64,000 nt of DNA. Source: Chloroflexota bacterium. Lineage in GTDB: Bacteria > Chloroflexota > Anaerolineae > Aggregatilineales > Phototrophicaceae. The stretch is taken from contig JAPPMO010000036.1 in assembly GCA_028873975.1 (NCBI GenBank), forward strand, positions 1 through 64,000, in the 5' to 3' direction. A program made the position numbers and the translations under genes. Of this stretch, positions 36,287 through 45,870 are shown piece by piece. How positions within the stretch are numbered: the stretch's first letter is position 1; every line of letters begins with the position of its first letter. Below the pieces are notes generated by a model that saw only the letters and a program-made list of their open reading frames with translations, searched no databases and had not been told where the DNA came from.

Positions 36287-36366
36287 TTTGTCTCCTGGCA
36301 TCAAAAGCTTCATATCATTATACGAGTTTCGGTGTAATCGGTCGCAAGACCAAAGGCGCCTCGCCA

Positions 36367-36396
36367 TTTATACGTCACGGCATAGAGCGATTTCAA
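36367..36396 (-). promoter_or_regulatory. Candidate promoter for hsp20
   Basis: On the minus strand TTGAAA (36391-36396) and TATAAA (36367-36372) are 18 bases apart. A second -10-like TATAAT lies closer to the gene (36317-36322) with only a poorly spaced -35. Either could drive hsp20. Confidence 0.35.
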
Positions 36397-36460
36397 GTCT
36401 TTCATAAATCACCCTCATCGGATATGATTCGGCGCACTCGATTTTGGAAGTGGCGACCTT

Positions 36461-37294
36461 ATGCCAAGCGTAGCGTATCAAGGGATTCCCGGCGCAAATT
36501 CAGAAATCGCTGTGAGGCAGCATTTCGGGACCGATGTGGATTGCCTGCCTTGCCAGGATTTTAATCATCTCTTTGACGTCTTGCAGTCGGATGAAGCGGA
36601 TTACAGCTTGCTGCCGGTAGAGAACGCCTTGGCCGGCTCGGTCAGCGGCGCTTACGAAATGCTGCTCGATCACGATGTGCGCATCCAGGCCGAGGTGATC
36701 CTTCACGTTCACCATGCCTTGCTGGGCACTCCCGGCACAAGCTTGAATGATATCAAGCAAGTGCGCTCGCACCCGCAAGCCTTGATGCAATGCAAAAGAT
36801 TTCTCAAACGCTACAAGTTGGAACCTGTGGGTTGGTACGATACCGCTGGCGCGGCGCAGGACCTCTGCCATGACCCTCAGCCGGGACTGGGCGTAATCGC
36901 GACGGAATTGGCGGCGGAGCTTTATAGTCTGGAGATAGTCGCCAGGGAAATCGAGGACGAGCCCTATAACTATACGCGCTTCCTTTTGATGGGCCACGGC
37001 GATCCAGAACCCTCGGATTACAACAAGACCTCGATCGTCTTCGCCACGCGCAATCAGCCTGCCGCCTTGTATAAATGCCTGGGAGAGTTCGCCAAGCGAG
37101 ATTTGAACTTGACCAAGCTGGAATCCCGTCCCCGCCGCAACAGACCCTGGGAGCCTTTGTTTTATCTCGACTTCGAGGGGCACTGGCAAGACCCGAAATG
37201 CCAGGATGTTCTGACGCAATTGCTGCACTTGACATCATTTGTAAAAATGCTGGGATCTTACCCCGCTGTGCGATCCGGCACTGTAGGCATGTAA
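36461..37294 (+). CDS. pheA: Prephenate dehydratase
   Basis: This enzyme converts prephenate to phenylpyruvate for phenylalanine synthesis. The catalytic domain has VAYQGIPGANSE, LLPVENALAGSVSGAYEML (cited in part) and the NYTRFLLM motif, whose TRF is typical of the active site. An ACT domain follows at about residue 185, with NLTKLESRPRRNRPWE, which would bind phenylalanine for feedback. At 277 aa it is a stand-alone P-protein without chorismate mutase. asd follows after 14 bases, so the two are likely co-transcribed. Confidence 0.94.
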   Translation: MPSVAYQGIPGANSEIAVRQHFGTDVDCLPCQDFNHLFDVLQSDEADYSLLPVENALAGSVSGAYEMLLDHDVRIQAEVILHVHHALLGTPGTSLNDIKQVRSHPQALMQCKRFLKRYKLEPVGWYDTAGAAQDLCHDPQPGLGVIATELAAELYSLEIVAREIEDEPYNYTRFLLMGHGDPEPSDYNKTSIVFATRNQPAALYKCLGEFAKRDLNLTKLESRPRRNRPWEPLFYLDFEGHWQDPKCQDVLTQLLHLTSFVKMLGSYPAVRSGTVGM

Positions 37295-37308
37295 GGCAGG
37301 TTTGGACG

Positions 37309-38391
37309 ATGCAAAAAATTGATGTAGCGGTTCTGGGCGCAACCGGCGCCGTCGGCCAGCGGTTCATTCAACTGCTGGAGGGGCATCCCTGGTTTCAGGC
37401 GCGCGAAGTCATCGGCTCGAGCCGCAGCGCGGGCAAACCCTATGGCGAAGCCGTTCACTGGGCGCTCAATGACAATCCGCCGGACAATATCGCAAACCTG
37501 ACCGTCAAAGCGCTGAATGACCCTTTGGATTCTCCCCTGGTTTTCTCGGCGCTGCCCAAGGAAGCGGCCATCAATCGCGAAGTGGAGTTGGCCGAAGCCG
37601 GTCATGTGCTTTGCACAAATGTATCCGTGAACCGCATGGCGCCGGATGTCCCGCTATTGTTGCCAGAGGTCAATGCGGATCATATTGGCTTGATTGATGT
37701 CCAGCGATATCGCAGGGGCTGGTCTGGCGGCGCGCTGGTGGCGAACTCGAACTGCACGGTGATGCCGGTGGTCATGTCCTTGAAGCCGCTTTTGAAATAT
37801 GGGATCCGGCGCCTGCACCTGGTCAGCGAGCAAGCCCTTAGCGGGGCGGGCTATCCCGGTGTGCCTTCCTTGGACATCCTGGACAATATCATCCCCTATG
37901 TACCGGGCGACGAGAACAAGATGGAGACCGAATCGCGCAAGATGCTGGGACGCTTTCGCGACGGCGCGATTGATGAGCTGGAAATAGTTGTCAGCGCCAC
38001 TTGCACGCGCGTACCGGTGATTGACGGCCACTTGGTGAATATCTCGGTCGAGCTTGAAGACGCGCCGGATTACGATGCGATCATCCGGGACTGGATGACC
38101 TTTCGCGGACCGGACCCGGTGTCCTCGCTGCCGAGCGCGCCCGACAGCCCGCTACAGTACCTGGAGCAAATTGACCGTCCCCAGCCCAGACGCGACCGCG
38201 ACGCGGGCCAGGGCATGGTGACGAGTATCGGCCGCCTGCGCGAATGTCCCATACTGGGTTACAAGTTTGCGGCGCTATCGCATAATACGGTGCGGGGCGC
38301 CGCGGGATGCAGCATCTTGAACGCGGAATTGCTGGCGGTGCAGGGATACATTCAAGGTTCGCCGGCGGCGGAACTTGCTATGGCGAAGTGA
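37309..38391 (+). CDS. asd: Aspartate-semialdehyde dehydrogenase, fungal/archaeal type
   Basis: This NADPH enzyme makes aspartate semialdehyde for lysine, threonine and methionine. It has the Rossmann start VAVLGATGAVGQRF, the active cysteine in NSNCTVMPV and the GAGYPGVPSLDILDN segment, which mark the archaeal/fungal subclass rather than the E. coli type. The ATG at 37309 gives 360 aa; the frame extends upstream into pheA without family similarity. It is convergent with the L,D-transpeptidase gene. Confidence 0.94.
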   Translation: MQKIDVAVLGATGAVGQRFIQLLEGHPWFQAREVIGSSRSAGKPYGEAVHWALNDNPPDNIANLTVKALNDPLDSPLVFSALPKEAAINREVELAEAGHVLCTNVSVNRMAPDVPLLLPEVNADHIGLIDVQRYRRGWSGGALVANSNCTVMPVVMSLKPLLKYGIRRLHLVSEQALSGAGYPGVPSLDILDNIIPYVPGDENKMETESRKMLGRFRDGAIDELEIVVSATCTRVPVIDGHLVNISVELEDAPDYDAIIRDWMTFRGPDPVSSLPSAPDSPLQYLEQIDRPQPRRDRDAGQGMVTSIGRLRECPILGYKFAALSHNTVRGAAGCSILNAELLAVQGYIQGSPAAELAMAK

Positions 38392-38420
38392 TTCTTCGCG
38401 GAATGATGCTCAAATGAAGC

Positions 38421-39464
38421 TCAATTATACTCGCCGCTCGAGTAGACATAGACGGCCGGACCGGTATAGTCCCCGTTGGCAAAGTCATATTCATCTTCCG
38501 CCCATTGAAACAGCCAGTGGGCGTCGGTAATGGTCATGTTTACGCAACCGTGGCTCTTGCGATAGCCAAATCCGTCGTGCCAGTAAGCGCCGTGCAAGGC
38601 AATATCCCCGTCGAAATACATCGTCCAAGGCACTTCTTGGAGATAATAGAAATCTGGCTGATTGTAGGCGCCGCTCATGAGCGTTCGAGGGAAACGCACA
38701 TAGACATGGAAAACGCCTCTATTCGTGGGCCATTCTTCCAGACCCGAGGAAATCAATGTGGCGAAGACCGGCTTGTCGCCTTCGTAGGCGGTGGCGACTT
38801 GTTCGTATAGGTCGACGCTGACCCATTTGTGCGTATCAACTTCTTCTGGCTTTGCCACTGGCAGGAGCTTGGCGACCTTGAACTGATGCACCCATTGATT
38901 GCTCCCGATTTGATACCAGTTGTAGCCATCAACGTTGACAGTTGAGTAGATGTTGACCCGGGAATACCGATAGAGAAACGGGTTGCTCGCGGATTCGGGA
39001 CCGCCCGGGGTCTGCGAACCGTTCAAGTGACGCAAGGTCCAAGCCATGGTATAGGGGAGCTCCTGGTCCGGCAATTTCACGCCGGCAAACCTTGAGGGCC
39101 TCCACGGTTCTCCCAGACTATCGGACAAGACCCACTTGCCGTCGCCAATATGCGCCCAGCCGTCCAACTCATCCTGCACAGTGACGAAGCTGTAACCGGC
39201 GCCGAGACTTTCTATGACCTGCCCGGCCGGTTGATCGTAGATATCCAGCCCAGCGCTGACTTGTCGGTATTCGCGGTCATTGAGGAGCGTTTCATCAATT
39301 TGCAATGGAACCACCTGTGGTCTGGGGTAGGAAGCGATAGCGCTTTGATCCAGACCGCAACTTCCAGCCGCGCAACTATTCTGCGCGCTGGCAAAGCCGG
39401 ATACATTCAGAATCAGGACAAAAACAAGTAGGCAAAGGGTGGAACGAAGCATTTTCGGTCTCAT
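38421..39464 (-). CDS. Secreted L,D-transpeptidase (YkuD) with SH3-like domains
   Basis: A signal peptide is followed by two SH3-like regions (one with SAGLDIYDQPAGQVI, a second near SRVNIYSTVNVDGYNWYQ). A C-terminal YkuD domain has the catalytic motif SHGCVNMT with an upstream HGAYWHDG. It would make 3-3 crosslinks or attach proteins to peptidoglycan outside the membrane. The start is uncertain: ATG at 39464 or 39452, both giving a good leader. The longer frame to 39521 lacks a leader. Confidence 0.9.
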   Translation of the reverse strand: MRPKMLRSTLCLLVFVLILNVSGFASAQNSCAAGSCGLDQSAIASYPRPQVVPLQIDETLLNDREYRQVSAGLDIYDQPAGQVIESLGAGYSFVTVQDELDGWAHIGDGKWVLSDSLGEPWRPSRFAGVKLPDQELPYTMAWTLRHLNGSQTPGGPESASNPFLYRYSRVNIYSTVNVDGYNWYQIGSNQWVHQFKVAKLLPVAKPEEVDTHKWVSVDLYEQVATAYEGDKPVFATLISSGLEEWPTNRGVFHVYVRFPRTLMSGAYNQPDFYYLQEVPWTMYFDGDIALHGAYWHDGFGYRKSHGCVNMTITDAHWLFQWAEDEYDFANGDYTGPAVYVYSSGEYN

Positions 39465-39694
39465 CGAATTGGTCAATGACTCTTCACTATCACTATAACA
39501 GCCAAACATTTGGCAATTCAAGCTCGCGTATCAACGCGCAGAGCAATCGCAGGTTTCCGCGCCTTGTTGCTCCGACCATAGAAACCCCAACGGCATCCAA
39601 TCATGTATCTTGGATTCAGCTGCTATTATGACATCTTTTGCGAATTTGGTATGATTGCACAGTTTGAATTCGAGATCAGCGGAGAGGGCAGAGC

Positions 39695-40432
39695 ATGGAA
39701 GTCTTGGGCATAGACATTGGCGGGTCGGGCATCAAAGGCGCAATTGTCGATACCTGCAAGGGCGTCTTCGTCACTGAGCGTCTTCGCATAGAAACGCCGC
39801 AACCGGCCAAACCCGAACCTGTCGCCGATGTCGTCGGCGAGATTGTCAGGCATTTTGGCTGGGAAGGACCAGTTGGCTGCACTTTTCCCGCTGTCGTACA
39901 GCATGGGATTACCCGTACGGCGGCAAATGTCGACGACGAGTGGATTGATACCGATGCGCAGGCGCTCTTTCGGGCGGCTAGCGCTAACCCAGTGCTTGTC
40001 CTCAATGATGCCGACGCGGCCGGCATCGCGGAATTGCAGTTTGGCGCCGGGAAAGACCAGGGCGGCTTGGTCGTCATCCTGACCTTGGGCACTGGGGTCG
40101 GCAGCGCATTTTTCATAGATGGCGTTTTGATACCGAACACCGAATTTGGCCATCTCATTATTCGGGGCAAGGACGCCGAAGATCGCACATCCGACCGCGG
40201 ACGCCAGGAAAACGGATACAGTTGGCGCAAGTGGGGCAAGCGCATTTCCGAGCACCTGCGCTATATTGAAGCGCTCTTCACGCCGGATATTTTCATCATC
40301 GGGGGCGGCGTCAGCAAGAAATACGATAAGTTCTTTCCTCATATTTCCTGCGCAACAAAAATTGTGCCGGCGCAATTGCGCAATCGAGCCGGGATCATTG
40401 GCGCGGCAATCGCCGCCCGCGAGCTGGTCTAG
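39695..40432 (+). CDS. ppgK: Polyphosphate glucokinase (ROK family)
   Basis: This enzyme phosphorylates glucose using polyphosphate, and often ATP. The phosphate loop GIDIGGSGIKG, VLNDADAAGIAE and LGTGVGSAFF are ROK and PPGK signatures. The 245-aa size matches the polyphosphate-dependent group. GGAGAGGGCAG precedes the ATG. It probably forms its own transcript; the next gene is convergent. Confidence 0.92.
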   Translation: MEVLGIDIGGSGIKGAIVDTCKGVFVTERLRIETPQPAKPEPVADVVGEIVRHFGWEGPVGCTFPAVVQHGITRTAANVDDEWIDTDAQALFRAASANPVLVLNDADAAGIAELQFGAGKDQGGLVVILTLGTGVGSAFFIDGVLIPNTEFGHLIIRGKDAEDRTSDRGRQENGYSWRKWGKRISEHLRYIEALFTPDIFIIGGGVSKKYDKFFPHISCATKIVPAQLRNRAGIIGAAIAARELV

Positions 40433-40466
40433 CTATTTTATCCCGTTGAAAGTGAGGCATTATCGA

Positions 40467-40970
40467 CTACTTTTCCTCTGTAGCCGCAAAAGTTCCCCAC
40501 AATCGGTTGTGATACAAGAGCGGCGTTTTGTCGCTTGTCCAGCCGCCTTCCCGCACATAACCAACAAACATGGAATTCTCGCCTGCATTGATCATGTGCT
40601 CGACCGTGCAGCCAAGCCAGGCCATCGCATCGGGGATGATGGGATCGCCTAGCGAGCTTGTATCGCAGTTCAGCCCGTCGAAGCGGTTATCAAGTATATC
40701 ATCGGAGTAGCCGGCAAATCGCTTGCCCAGCTCCAATTGCTGGTCCGAAAGAATGCTCACCGAGAAATGCCCCTCGCGCGCCATGTAAGCGCGTGTATCA
40801 AGCCGATTGGCGATGTTCAGGCAAACCAGGGGCGGGCTCATGCTCACGCTGGCAAAAGAGTTGACTGTGATCGCCTGCCAATCTCCCTCGGACGAAACAG
40901 AAACTACGGTGATGCCAGCCGTCCAGCAGGCCAGGATGTTCTTGAATGCTTGACCGTCGACTTCGCTCAT
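40467..40970 (-). CDS. Flavin reductase-like FMN-binding protein
   Basis: This is a split-barrel flavoprotein of 167 aa with the family segments AGITVVSVSSEGDW, ITVNSFASVSMSPPLVCL (cited in part) and the C-terminal PLLYHNRLWG. It would reduce or bind FMN/FAD for a partner oxygenase or other flavoenzyme; no partner is adjacent. The ATG at 40970 has GGGAG 6 bases upstream, and the frame to 41009 is not used. Confidence 0.88.
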   Translation of the reverse strand: MSEVDGQAFKNILACWTAGITVVSVSSEGDWQAITVNSFASVSMSPPLVCLNIANRLDTRAYMAREGHFSVSILSDQQLELGKRFAGYSDDILDNRFDGLNCDTSSLGDPIIPDAMAWLGCTVEHMINAGENSMFVGYVREGGWTSDKTPLLYHNRLWGTFAATEEK

Positions 40971-40984
40971 GAAATCTCCCTCTT

Positions 40985-41085
40985 GTTTAACACCCGCTTG
41001 CTCATGCAAGGAGAAAGCTTGTTATTTCCTGTGGGCGGGGCATTCCTGGGACTTTTTCGCCGCTTGCGCGCCGAGCGGCTGTGGT
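40985..41085 (+). repeat. Intergenic repeat R1, copy B
   Basis: The words CTTGCTCATGCAAGGAGAAAGC, TTGTTATTTCCTGTGGGCG, GCATTCCTGGGACTTTTTCGC and GCGCGCCGAGCGGCTGTGG occur in order. They align over most of their length with copies A, C and D. The gap 40971-41337 holds this copy, the partial copy F and no convincing gene. Confidence 0.62.
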
Positions 41086-41244
41086 GAATCCAACCCGCGA
41101 CCATTTAGTCGCCACGCTCGCCCGGATCCCCACTACCCTGACCTCGCTTGCGCATTAACAACCACCCGCCAAATTGCCAAACTGCCGAAAAAACATTTTC
41201 TTCGGCGTCATGCCGGCAATCAGGTCGCGGGATCTTTCCTCTTT

Positions 41245-41305
41245 TTAATAAACCGCGTCGCTCATGGGCGGCTGTGTCGAGGGCATTCTAATGGGACTTG
41301 CTCGA
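41245..41305 (+). repeat. Intergenic repeat R1, copy F (partial)
   Basis: TTAATAAACCGCGTCGCTCAT, GGGCGGCTGTG and GGGCATTCTAATGGGACTTG correspond to the ends and middle of copy B and E with internal deletions. It ends about 30 bases before the stop of the convergent glycosyltransferase gene. Confidence 0.45.
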
Positions 41306-41337
41306 AATATCACCGGCGAAAACCGAGCGTGAATCCG

Positions 41338-42939
41338 TCAATCATCGCCGGCGCTTGCGCTCCTCCGGGGCCTCCACAATTGGTAATCGAAGCCATTCAT
41401 CGAGATGATTTGATCAAGCTGATAATCGCTGATAATCGCGGTCATCACCGGCGGGGGGAACAGGCTCGCGCGGATAATCACCACTGCAAAACTGTGAGAC
41501 CGGATCATTTCGATCAACTCTGTCGGGTCGAACAAACCGTTCTCCCACAAATTTTTCAATTGTATGGCATTGGCTATGACTTCGCGCCCGCTGCGCAGAT
41601 TGAAGCCGGCATCTTCGGAGAGCAGCAGCCCGTCAGCCTGCTTGATCGCATCGACAATCGCCCAGCCCCCCTCATAGTCGTCTTGAGAGGGCAAGTGGCC
41701 GGTTACCGCATAGCCGACCGTCCACCCGGCGGGATCGTATAAAGGGTAACGCCAAGATGGCAGCGGTTGGATGTTGAGGGCTGAGGCGACAGGCGCGAAG
41801 ACTGGTCCCGATGTCGGCAATTTGAAAACGGAGATGCCGTATGCCAGGAAGAGCAGGGTGGCTGAAAGCGGGAGCAATTTGCCAACCGCAAGCCCCCCGG
41901 GCGGCTTCAGGAAGCGCGACAGATAGTTGCCCGGCAAATGCCAAGTTCCGGCTGCCGATCGGGCAAGGAAAATCCCGCTCAAGATACAGATGGCGGCGAG
42001 CGCGGTAACGAAGTAGCTGTCCCCGGCGCCCCATTTTCCGGCGGCGCTGGTATTGATGAAGGCGGCCAGGAACCAGATCGAGAAGACCGACAATCGATCA
42101 AAGTACAGCTCGTAAACGACCATGCTAATTGCCAGCGCAAGCAGCCAGCCGTGGAGTCTCAGGAACTGCTGCAGCAAACCGAGGAACTGGTCCATTCGGT
42201 AGGGATTCTGATTTGCGGCGATTATGTTGATCCACCAGTGACCGTCGGTCACGAGCGTCAAAAGCGCGAAAATGCCGCCAGCCGCTAGGGCAAGACCCAA
42301 GCTGTATTGAATCGCGGCGCGCGGATTGCGCAAGAATAACCATAACGAGACGGCGATACAACTGGTGTAGGCCAGTTGTTTGGTATAGCCGGCGCAAAGC
42401 AGCAGAGCAAAGGCGACAAACAGGCGTCGCCTTGTATTGACGCGGGGCTCGAAGGCGCCTGCTATGGTTGCCACAGCCAAGGTTTCGAACATCACCATGA
42501 GCAAATGCTGACGCAGCAGGGGACCGATGTGATAGACATAATTGGAGGACAAAAAGGCCAGCCCGGCGATCATGGCGATCATCCGATGCCCGGAATCGCG
42601 AAACACTACCCAAGCGATTGCCCATGCGGTGACGAGCGTCGCGCCGAAAATCATCAGACGACCATACCAAAACTGCGGTCCAAACAGTTTCACAAAGGGG
42701 ACCATCAACAGATGAAACAGCGGGGGATAGCCGCTGCCGTAGAAGGGGAAGACATCATTGTCGCAATAGGGGCAGCCTCCCGACGCCAGCAAGACCGCGT
42801 TATTGAGTTCAAAGCCCTCGGCCTGGTCGTAATCAAAGGGAAAAGGGATCAGGGCGACGCCAAAAGCCAGGTACACCAAGGTATGTACAAGCATCAAACT
42901 GAACAGCATAATTAAAAGGAAATTGAGGACGCGGTGCAT
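41338..42939 (-). CDS. Polytopic membrane glycosyltransferase-like protein
   Basis: This 533-aa protein has about ten or more membrane helices and an N-terminal extracytoplasmic loop with FDYDQAEGFELNNAVLL. The DYDQAEG segment resembles the acidic first loop of GT-C (ArnT/PMT-like) transferases, which use lipid-linked sugars. The acidic pair and the hydrophobic pattern support the GT-C class, but the acceptor and sugar are unknown. The ATG at 42939 is chosen over a TTG at 42981. No co-transcribed neighbour is present. Confidence 0.75.
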   Translation of the reverse strand: MHRVLNFLLIMLFSLMLVHTLVYLAFGVALIPFPFDYDQAEGFELNNAVLLASGGCPYCDNDVFPFYGSGYPPLFHLLMVPFVKLFGPQFWYGRLMIFGATLVTAWAIAWVVFRDSGHRMIAMIAGLAFLSSNYVYHIGPLLRQHLLMVMFETLAVATIAGAFEPRVNTRRRLFVAFALLLCAGYTKQLAYTSCIAVSLWLFLRNPRAAIQYSLGLALAAGGIFALLTLVTDGHWWINIIAANQNPYRMDQFLGLLQQFLRLHGWLLALAISMVVYELYFDRLSVFSIWFLAAFINTSAAGKWGAGDSYFVTALAAICILSGIFLARSAAGTWHLPGNYLSRFLKPPGGLAVGKLLPLSATLLFLAYGISVFKLPTSGPVFAPVASALNIQPLPSWRYPLYDPAGWTVGYAVTGHLPSQDDYEGGWAIVDAIKQADGLLLSEDAGFNLRSGREVIANAIQLKNLWENGLFDPTELIEMIRSHSFAVVIIRASLFPPPVMTAIISDYQLDQIISMNGFDYQLWRPRRSASAGDD

Positions 42940-43017
42940 ATCGTTTCCGGGTTCTGGCGGACAATGAATACCGAAAAACAATGCGGCGATGGACGATCTC
43001 TATTGTTACTCAGTCTA

Positions 43018-43120
43018 GCACAGCCGCTCGGCGCGCAACCGGCGAATTATCCACAAGCAGGCCGCGCTCGCGCAAAATAAGTAACCTTCTCCTTGCGCGA
43101 GCAAGGGGGCTATAAAAAGG
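43018..43120 (-). repeat. Intergenic repeat R1, copy C
   Basis: Read on the minus strand it gives CTTGCTCGCGCAAGGAGAAGG, TTACTTATTTTGCGCGAGCGC, ATTCGCCGGTTGCGCGCCGAG and CGGCTGTG. This is the same order as copy B. It lies just upstream of the small gene at 43134 and of the glycosyltransferase at 42939. Confidence 0.62.
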
Positions 43121-43133
43121 GACAGTCTAGAAA

Positions 43134-43475
43134 ATGCGCCATGAGTTGCCAAAGTTCCAAAAAGTGCGCCGTCATTTTGCGGCAGACTTTATCAATGATG
43201 CCTTGTCCGGTCCGCGCGGCGCCTGTCTGATAAAGCTGATTGAATACGACGACCATCACTTTCGCGCGCTTTTCCGCAGGAGCTATTTCGAATTGATTGA
43301 TGGCGCGGATATGCCAAGCAAATCGCAGTGGAACACGCTCAAGAAAAAACTCAAGCGGCGCAATCGCAAGGTTTTTGTATTTCGTGATTACGGATCGCTG
43401 GCATGCTCGGATTACGCCTCGGTCGGGCCCGATCAAGTGTGCCTATACCTGGACTTCGGCTTCTTGCTCGCCTAA
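43134..43475 (+). CDS. Small basic hypothetical protein
   Basis: I do not recognise this 113-aa protein. It is basic in the middle (a KKKLKRRNRK run near residues 69-78), with no membrane segment or cysteine pair. The C-terminus is acidic and hydrophobic (CLYLDFGFLLA). It begins right after repeat copy C, and AAAGGGACAG lies upstream. The coding call rests on codon regularity and its fit in the gap, so it is tentative. Confidence 0.5.
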   Translation: MRHELPKFQKVRRHFAADFINDALSGPRGACLIKLIEYDDHHFRALFRRSYFELIDGADMPSKSQWNTLKKKLKRRNRKVFVFRDYGSLACSDYASVGPDQVCLYLDFGFLLA

Positions 43476-43486
43476 GCCTAGGACTG

Positions 43487-44218
43487 TTATTCTTGATCCC
43501 TGAAGTTGATGAAACGATAGCCGACGCCGCGTTCGGTAATGATATAACGCGGTTTGGAAGGATCTTCTTCAATCTTTTCCCGCAGATAGTTGACATAGAG
43601 CCGCACGTAATGCGCCTCATCTCTGTATTCGTATCCCCAGACCTTTTGCAAGATCTGATCGTGCGGCACCGTCCAGCCGGCGTTGCGAATCAGATGATAG
43701 AGAAGGCGATACTCCGTCGGCCGCAACTTCACGGCTTCGCCGTCGACAATGACCTGGCGCTGGTTGAAATCCACACTAAGCCGATCATCAACGCGCAAGA
43801 TGGCTTCTTCGGTCGATGGTTTTTCCAGCCGCCGAAACAGCGCTTTGATGCGGCTTGACAGTTCCCGTGGTCCAAAGGGCTTGGTGATATAATCATCGGC
43901 GCCCAGTTCCAAACCCAGCACTTTGTCGTTTTCCTCGCCTTTGGCGGTCAACATAATGACCGGAATATCGGAAAACTCTCGCAACATGCGCAAAGTCTCG
44001 AAGCCGTCCAGATCCGGCATCATGACGTCGAGGAGAACCAGGTCCGGCAATTGCGTGCGGAGCGCGTCAAGCGCTTCCAAGCCGCTATGCGCCTCGATTA
44101 CTTGATGGTCTTCCAATTCGAGATTCATTCGGATGAAGCCAATCATGCGCGGTTCGTCGTCAACAACCAATATAGTCTTGCGCTTGCGAATCCGATTGAT
44201 GGATGGCACTGAATTCAT
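43487..44218 (-). CDS. OmpR/PhoB-family response regulator
   Basis: The receiver domain (about residues 14-130) has acidic residues DD (20-21), the phospho-acceptor D64 in LLDVMMPD, and T91 in MLTAKGE. The conserved lysine is in [11 protein letters not shown] winged-helix DNA-binding domain follows (about 145-240), with [21 protein letters not shown] (cited in part). No histidine kinase is adjacent, so it is an orphan regulator here. The PP2C phosphatase gene precedes it by about 115 bases on the same strand. Confidence 0.93.
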   Translation of the reverse strand: MNSVPSINRIRKRKTILVVDDEPRMIGFIRMNLELEDHQVIEAHSGLEALDALRTQLPDLVLLDVMMPDLDGFETLRMLREFSDIPVIMLTAKGEENDKVLGLELGADDYITKPFGPRELSSRIKALFRRLEKPSTEEAILRVDDRLSVDFNQRQVIVDGEAVKLRPTEYRLLYHLIRNAGWTVPHDQILQKVWGYEYRDEAHYVRLYVNYLREKIEEDPSKPRYIITERGVGYRFINFRDQE

Positions 44219-44333
44219 TTTTTCCAGTCTATTCCTTCACAAGTCTTGGACAGAGCATCTTCATGCTGCAGATCATGCAAAAAGCTACGATTATTGTTTG
44301 CAGTCATGCAGTCACAACGAGATGCGACATCGT

Positions 44334-45458
44334 CTAGATAGCGACGTCGTTCTCCGGGACTTTCAGTATGATGACGGAGATATTGTCCGTTCCCCCGCGC
44401 TCATTGGCAAGGCTTACCAGCCGATCACAGGCTTCTTGCGGGCTTGATGATTCGAGCGTCACGCGCTTCATCGTTTCGTCGTCCACCAGGTCCCATAAAC
44501 CATCACTGCAGATTATCATTTGCGCCGCTGAGGGCAAATTGCGAATCAACCTTTCCACTTTTAGGCTCTCATCCTGTCCGATCGCTCGGTATAGCACATT
44601 CTTCTGCGGGTAATACTCGGCTTCTTCGGGCGTGAGTTCTTTCATCTCAACCAAGCGCTGCACCAAGGTGTGGTCGGTTGTCAACTGCTCGATTTCATCA
44701 TTGTGGATCAGATAGGCGCGACTGTCGCCCACATGCGCGAGATAGGCAAGATTGCCCACAATTGCAACAGTGGACAAGGTCGTGCCGCCGCCCGGCACTG
44801 CGTCAATGACCGCTGAATTGGCTTTTTCCGACGCGGCGACCAAGGCTTCAAGGATTGTAGTCTTTTCCGCGGCTCTGAAGTTCCGCAGCAAGGGCATATA
44901 GACGCTTTGCAGCATCTCTGAGGCGAGCGTCTGCACGGCGATGCCCGCCGCCCTTTCGCCATCGAGATGCCCACCCATGCCATCCGCAACAACAAAGAAA
45001 CCAAAGTCCGGGCGATTTTCCACAGTCATCGTATGCCACTGCATGGCGAAACAGGCATCTTCGTTGTTGTCACGCAGTTTGCCAACATCTGTCGCGATGC
45101 CATAGGTCAAAGCGCGCTTGGGCTTATACTCCCGAGGCGGCTCGCGACGCGGCGGCGCAGGTTCCGCGCGTGGCCACCGTTGAATTTTGGCTTGCCTTTG
45201 TAGCGGCTGTACTTGTGGCTCTTCGCCGGATTCGGTTTCTGGATCCGCTCTATCCTCGTCCGCCAGCGGAGGCTGCTCGGGCGGCAATTCTTCTAAATCA
45301 AATTTGTCGTACACTAGCTGGGTTTCGGTGTCGACCGCGCTTGGTATGGGCGCTGCTGGCGCGTCCCGGCTGCGTGTAACATGCGCCACACGACGAGTCG
45401 TCCCATCCCTTCCCATGTGGTCAGGAGACATGCCAAGTAGACGCCGCAAAAAATTCAT
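44334..45458 (-). CDS. PP2C-type serine/threonine phosphatase
   Basis: An N-terminal region of about 115 aa is charged and Pro-rich, probably disordered. The PP2C domain (about 117-370) then shows the metal-site motifs DVGKLRDNNEDA, VVADGMGGHLDGE, HVGDSRAYLI, SDGLWDLVDDE and GGTDNISVI. It is cytoplasmic and would oppose Ser/Thr kinases; none is in the window. AGGGAAACG lies upstream of the ATG at 45458. The first 45 aa (MNFLRRLLGMSPD) resemble no domain I know. Confidence 0.92.
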   Translation of the reverse strand: MNFLRRLLGMSPDHMGRDGTTRRVAHVTRSRDAPAAPIPSAVDTETQLVYDKFDLEELPPEQPPLADEDRADPETESGEEPQVQPLQRQAKIQRWPRAEPAPPRREPPREYKPKRALTYGIATDVGKLRDNNEDACFAMQWHTMTVENRPDFGFFVVADGMGGHLDGERAAGIAVQTLASEMLQSVYMPLLRNFRAAEKTTILEALVAASEKANSAVIDAVPGGGTTLSTVAIVGNLAYLAHVGDSRAYLIHNDEIEQLTTDHTLVQRLVEMKELTPEEAEYYPQKNVLYRAIGQDESLKVERLIRNLPSAAQMIICSDGLWDLVDDETMKRVTLESSSPQEACDRLVSLANERGGTDNISVIILKVPENDVAI

Positions 45459-45784
45459 CGCGTTTCCCTAATGCCGGAGGTCATGGCTTTTGCAAATAGA
45501 AACACTTGCCGCGTCCATACCCGTGGATTCGGCTCCGCTGATTGTTCGGATTCGACTGCTTCGGGCTTGCACAACATCCTGCCTGCTAGCTTGTGGAGTT
45601 GCCGACCCGACCAGACTCTCTAGCGAATATGTCTGGGAACGTTGACTTGCATAATTATATTTTAGCAATAACATTGGCGCAATCTCTGGCTTGCGTTGGG
45701 CTGCATTTCAGATTATTGGCAAGTCAAGCGATTTTTCCCGGTCGAAAGCATGGCCAACCACAGGTCGCGTAGACACTGACCGTC

Positions 45785-45846
45785 AAGACACGAAGAACAC
45801 AAAGTAAATGAGGCATTTCTCTGTACGCTCTGTGGACATCTGCCAA
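45785..45846 (+). repeat. Dispersed intergenic repeat R2, copy c
   Basis: AAGACACGAAGAACACAAAG and GCATTTCTCTGTACGCTCTGTGG are followed by the 17-base word CTGTGGACATCTGCCAA (45830-45846), which also occurs at 179-195. The rest of the 412-base gap 45459-45870 shows no supported gene or hairpin; a short frame at 45468-45674 looks random. Confidence 0.55.
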
Positions 45847-45870
45847 CCTTGCGTTGAAACCGCCGCGATC

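Noticed and set aside
36287..36460. CIRCE (HrcA) operator upstream of hsp20
   Set aside because: No TTAGCACTC and GAGTGCTAA pair is present in this gap.
36500..37228. 242-aa frame antisense to pheA
   Set aside because: It is a shadow of pheA and shows no family motif.
45468..45674. 68-aa minus-strand frame upstream of the PP2C gene
   Set aside because: It is Ser/Ala/Arg-rich, lacks any motif or ribosome site and adjoins a repeat region.
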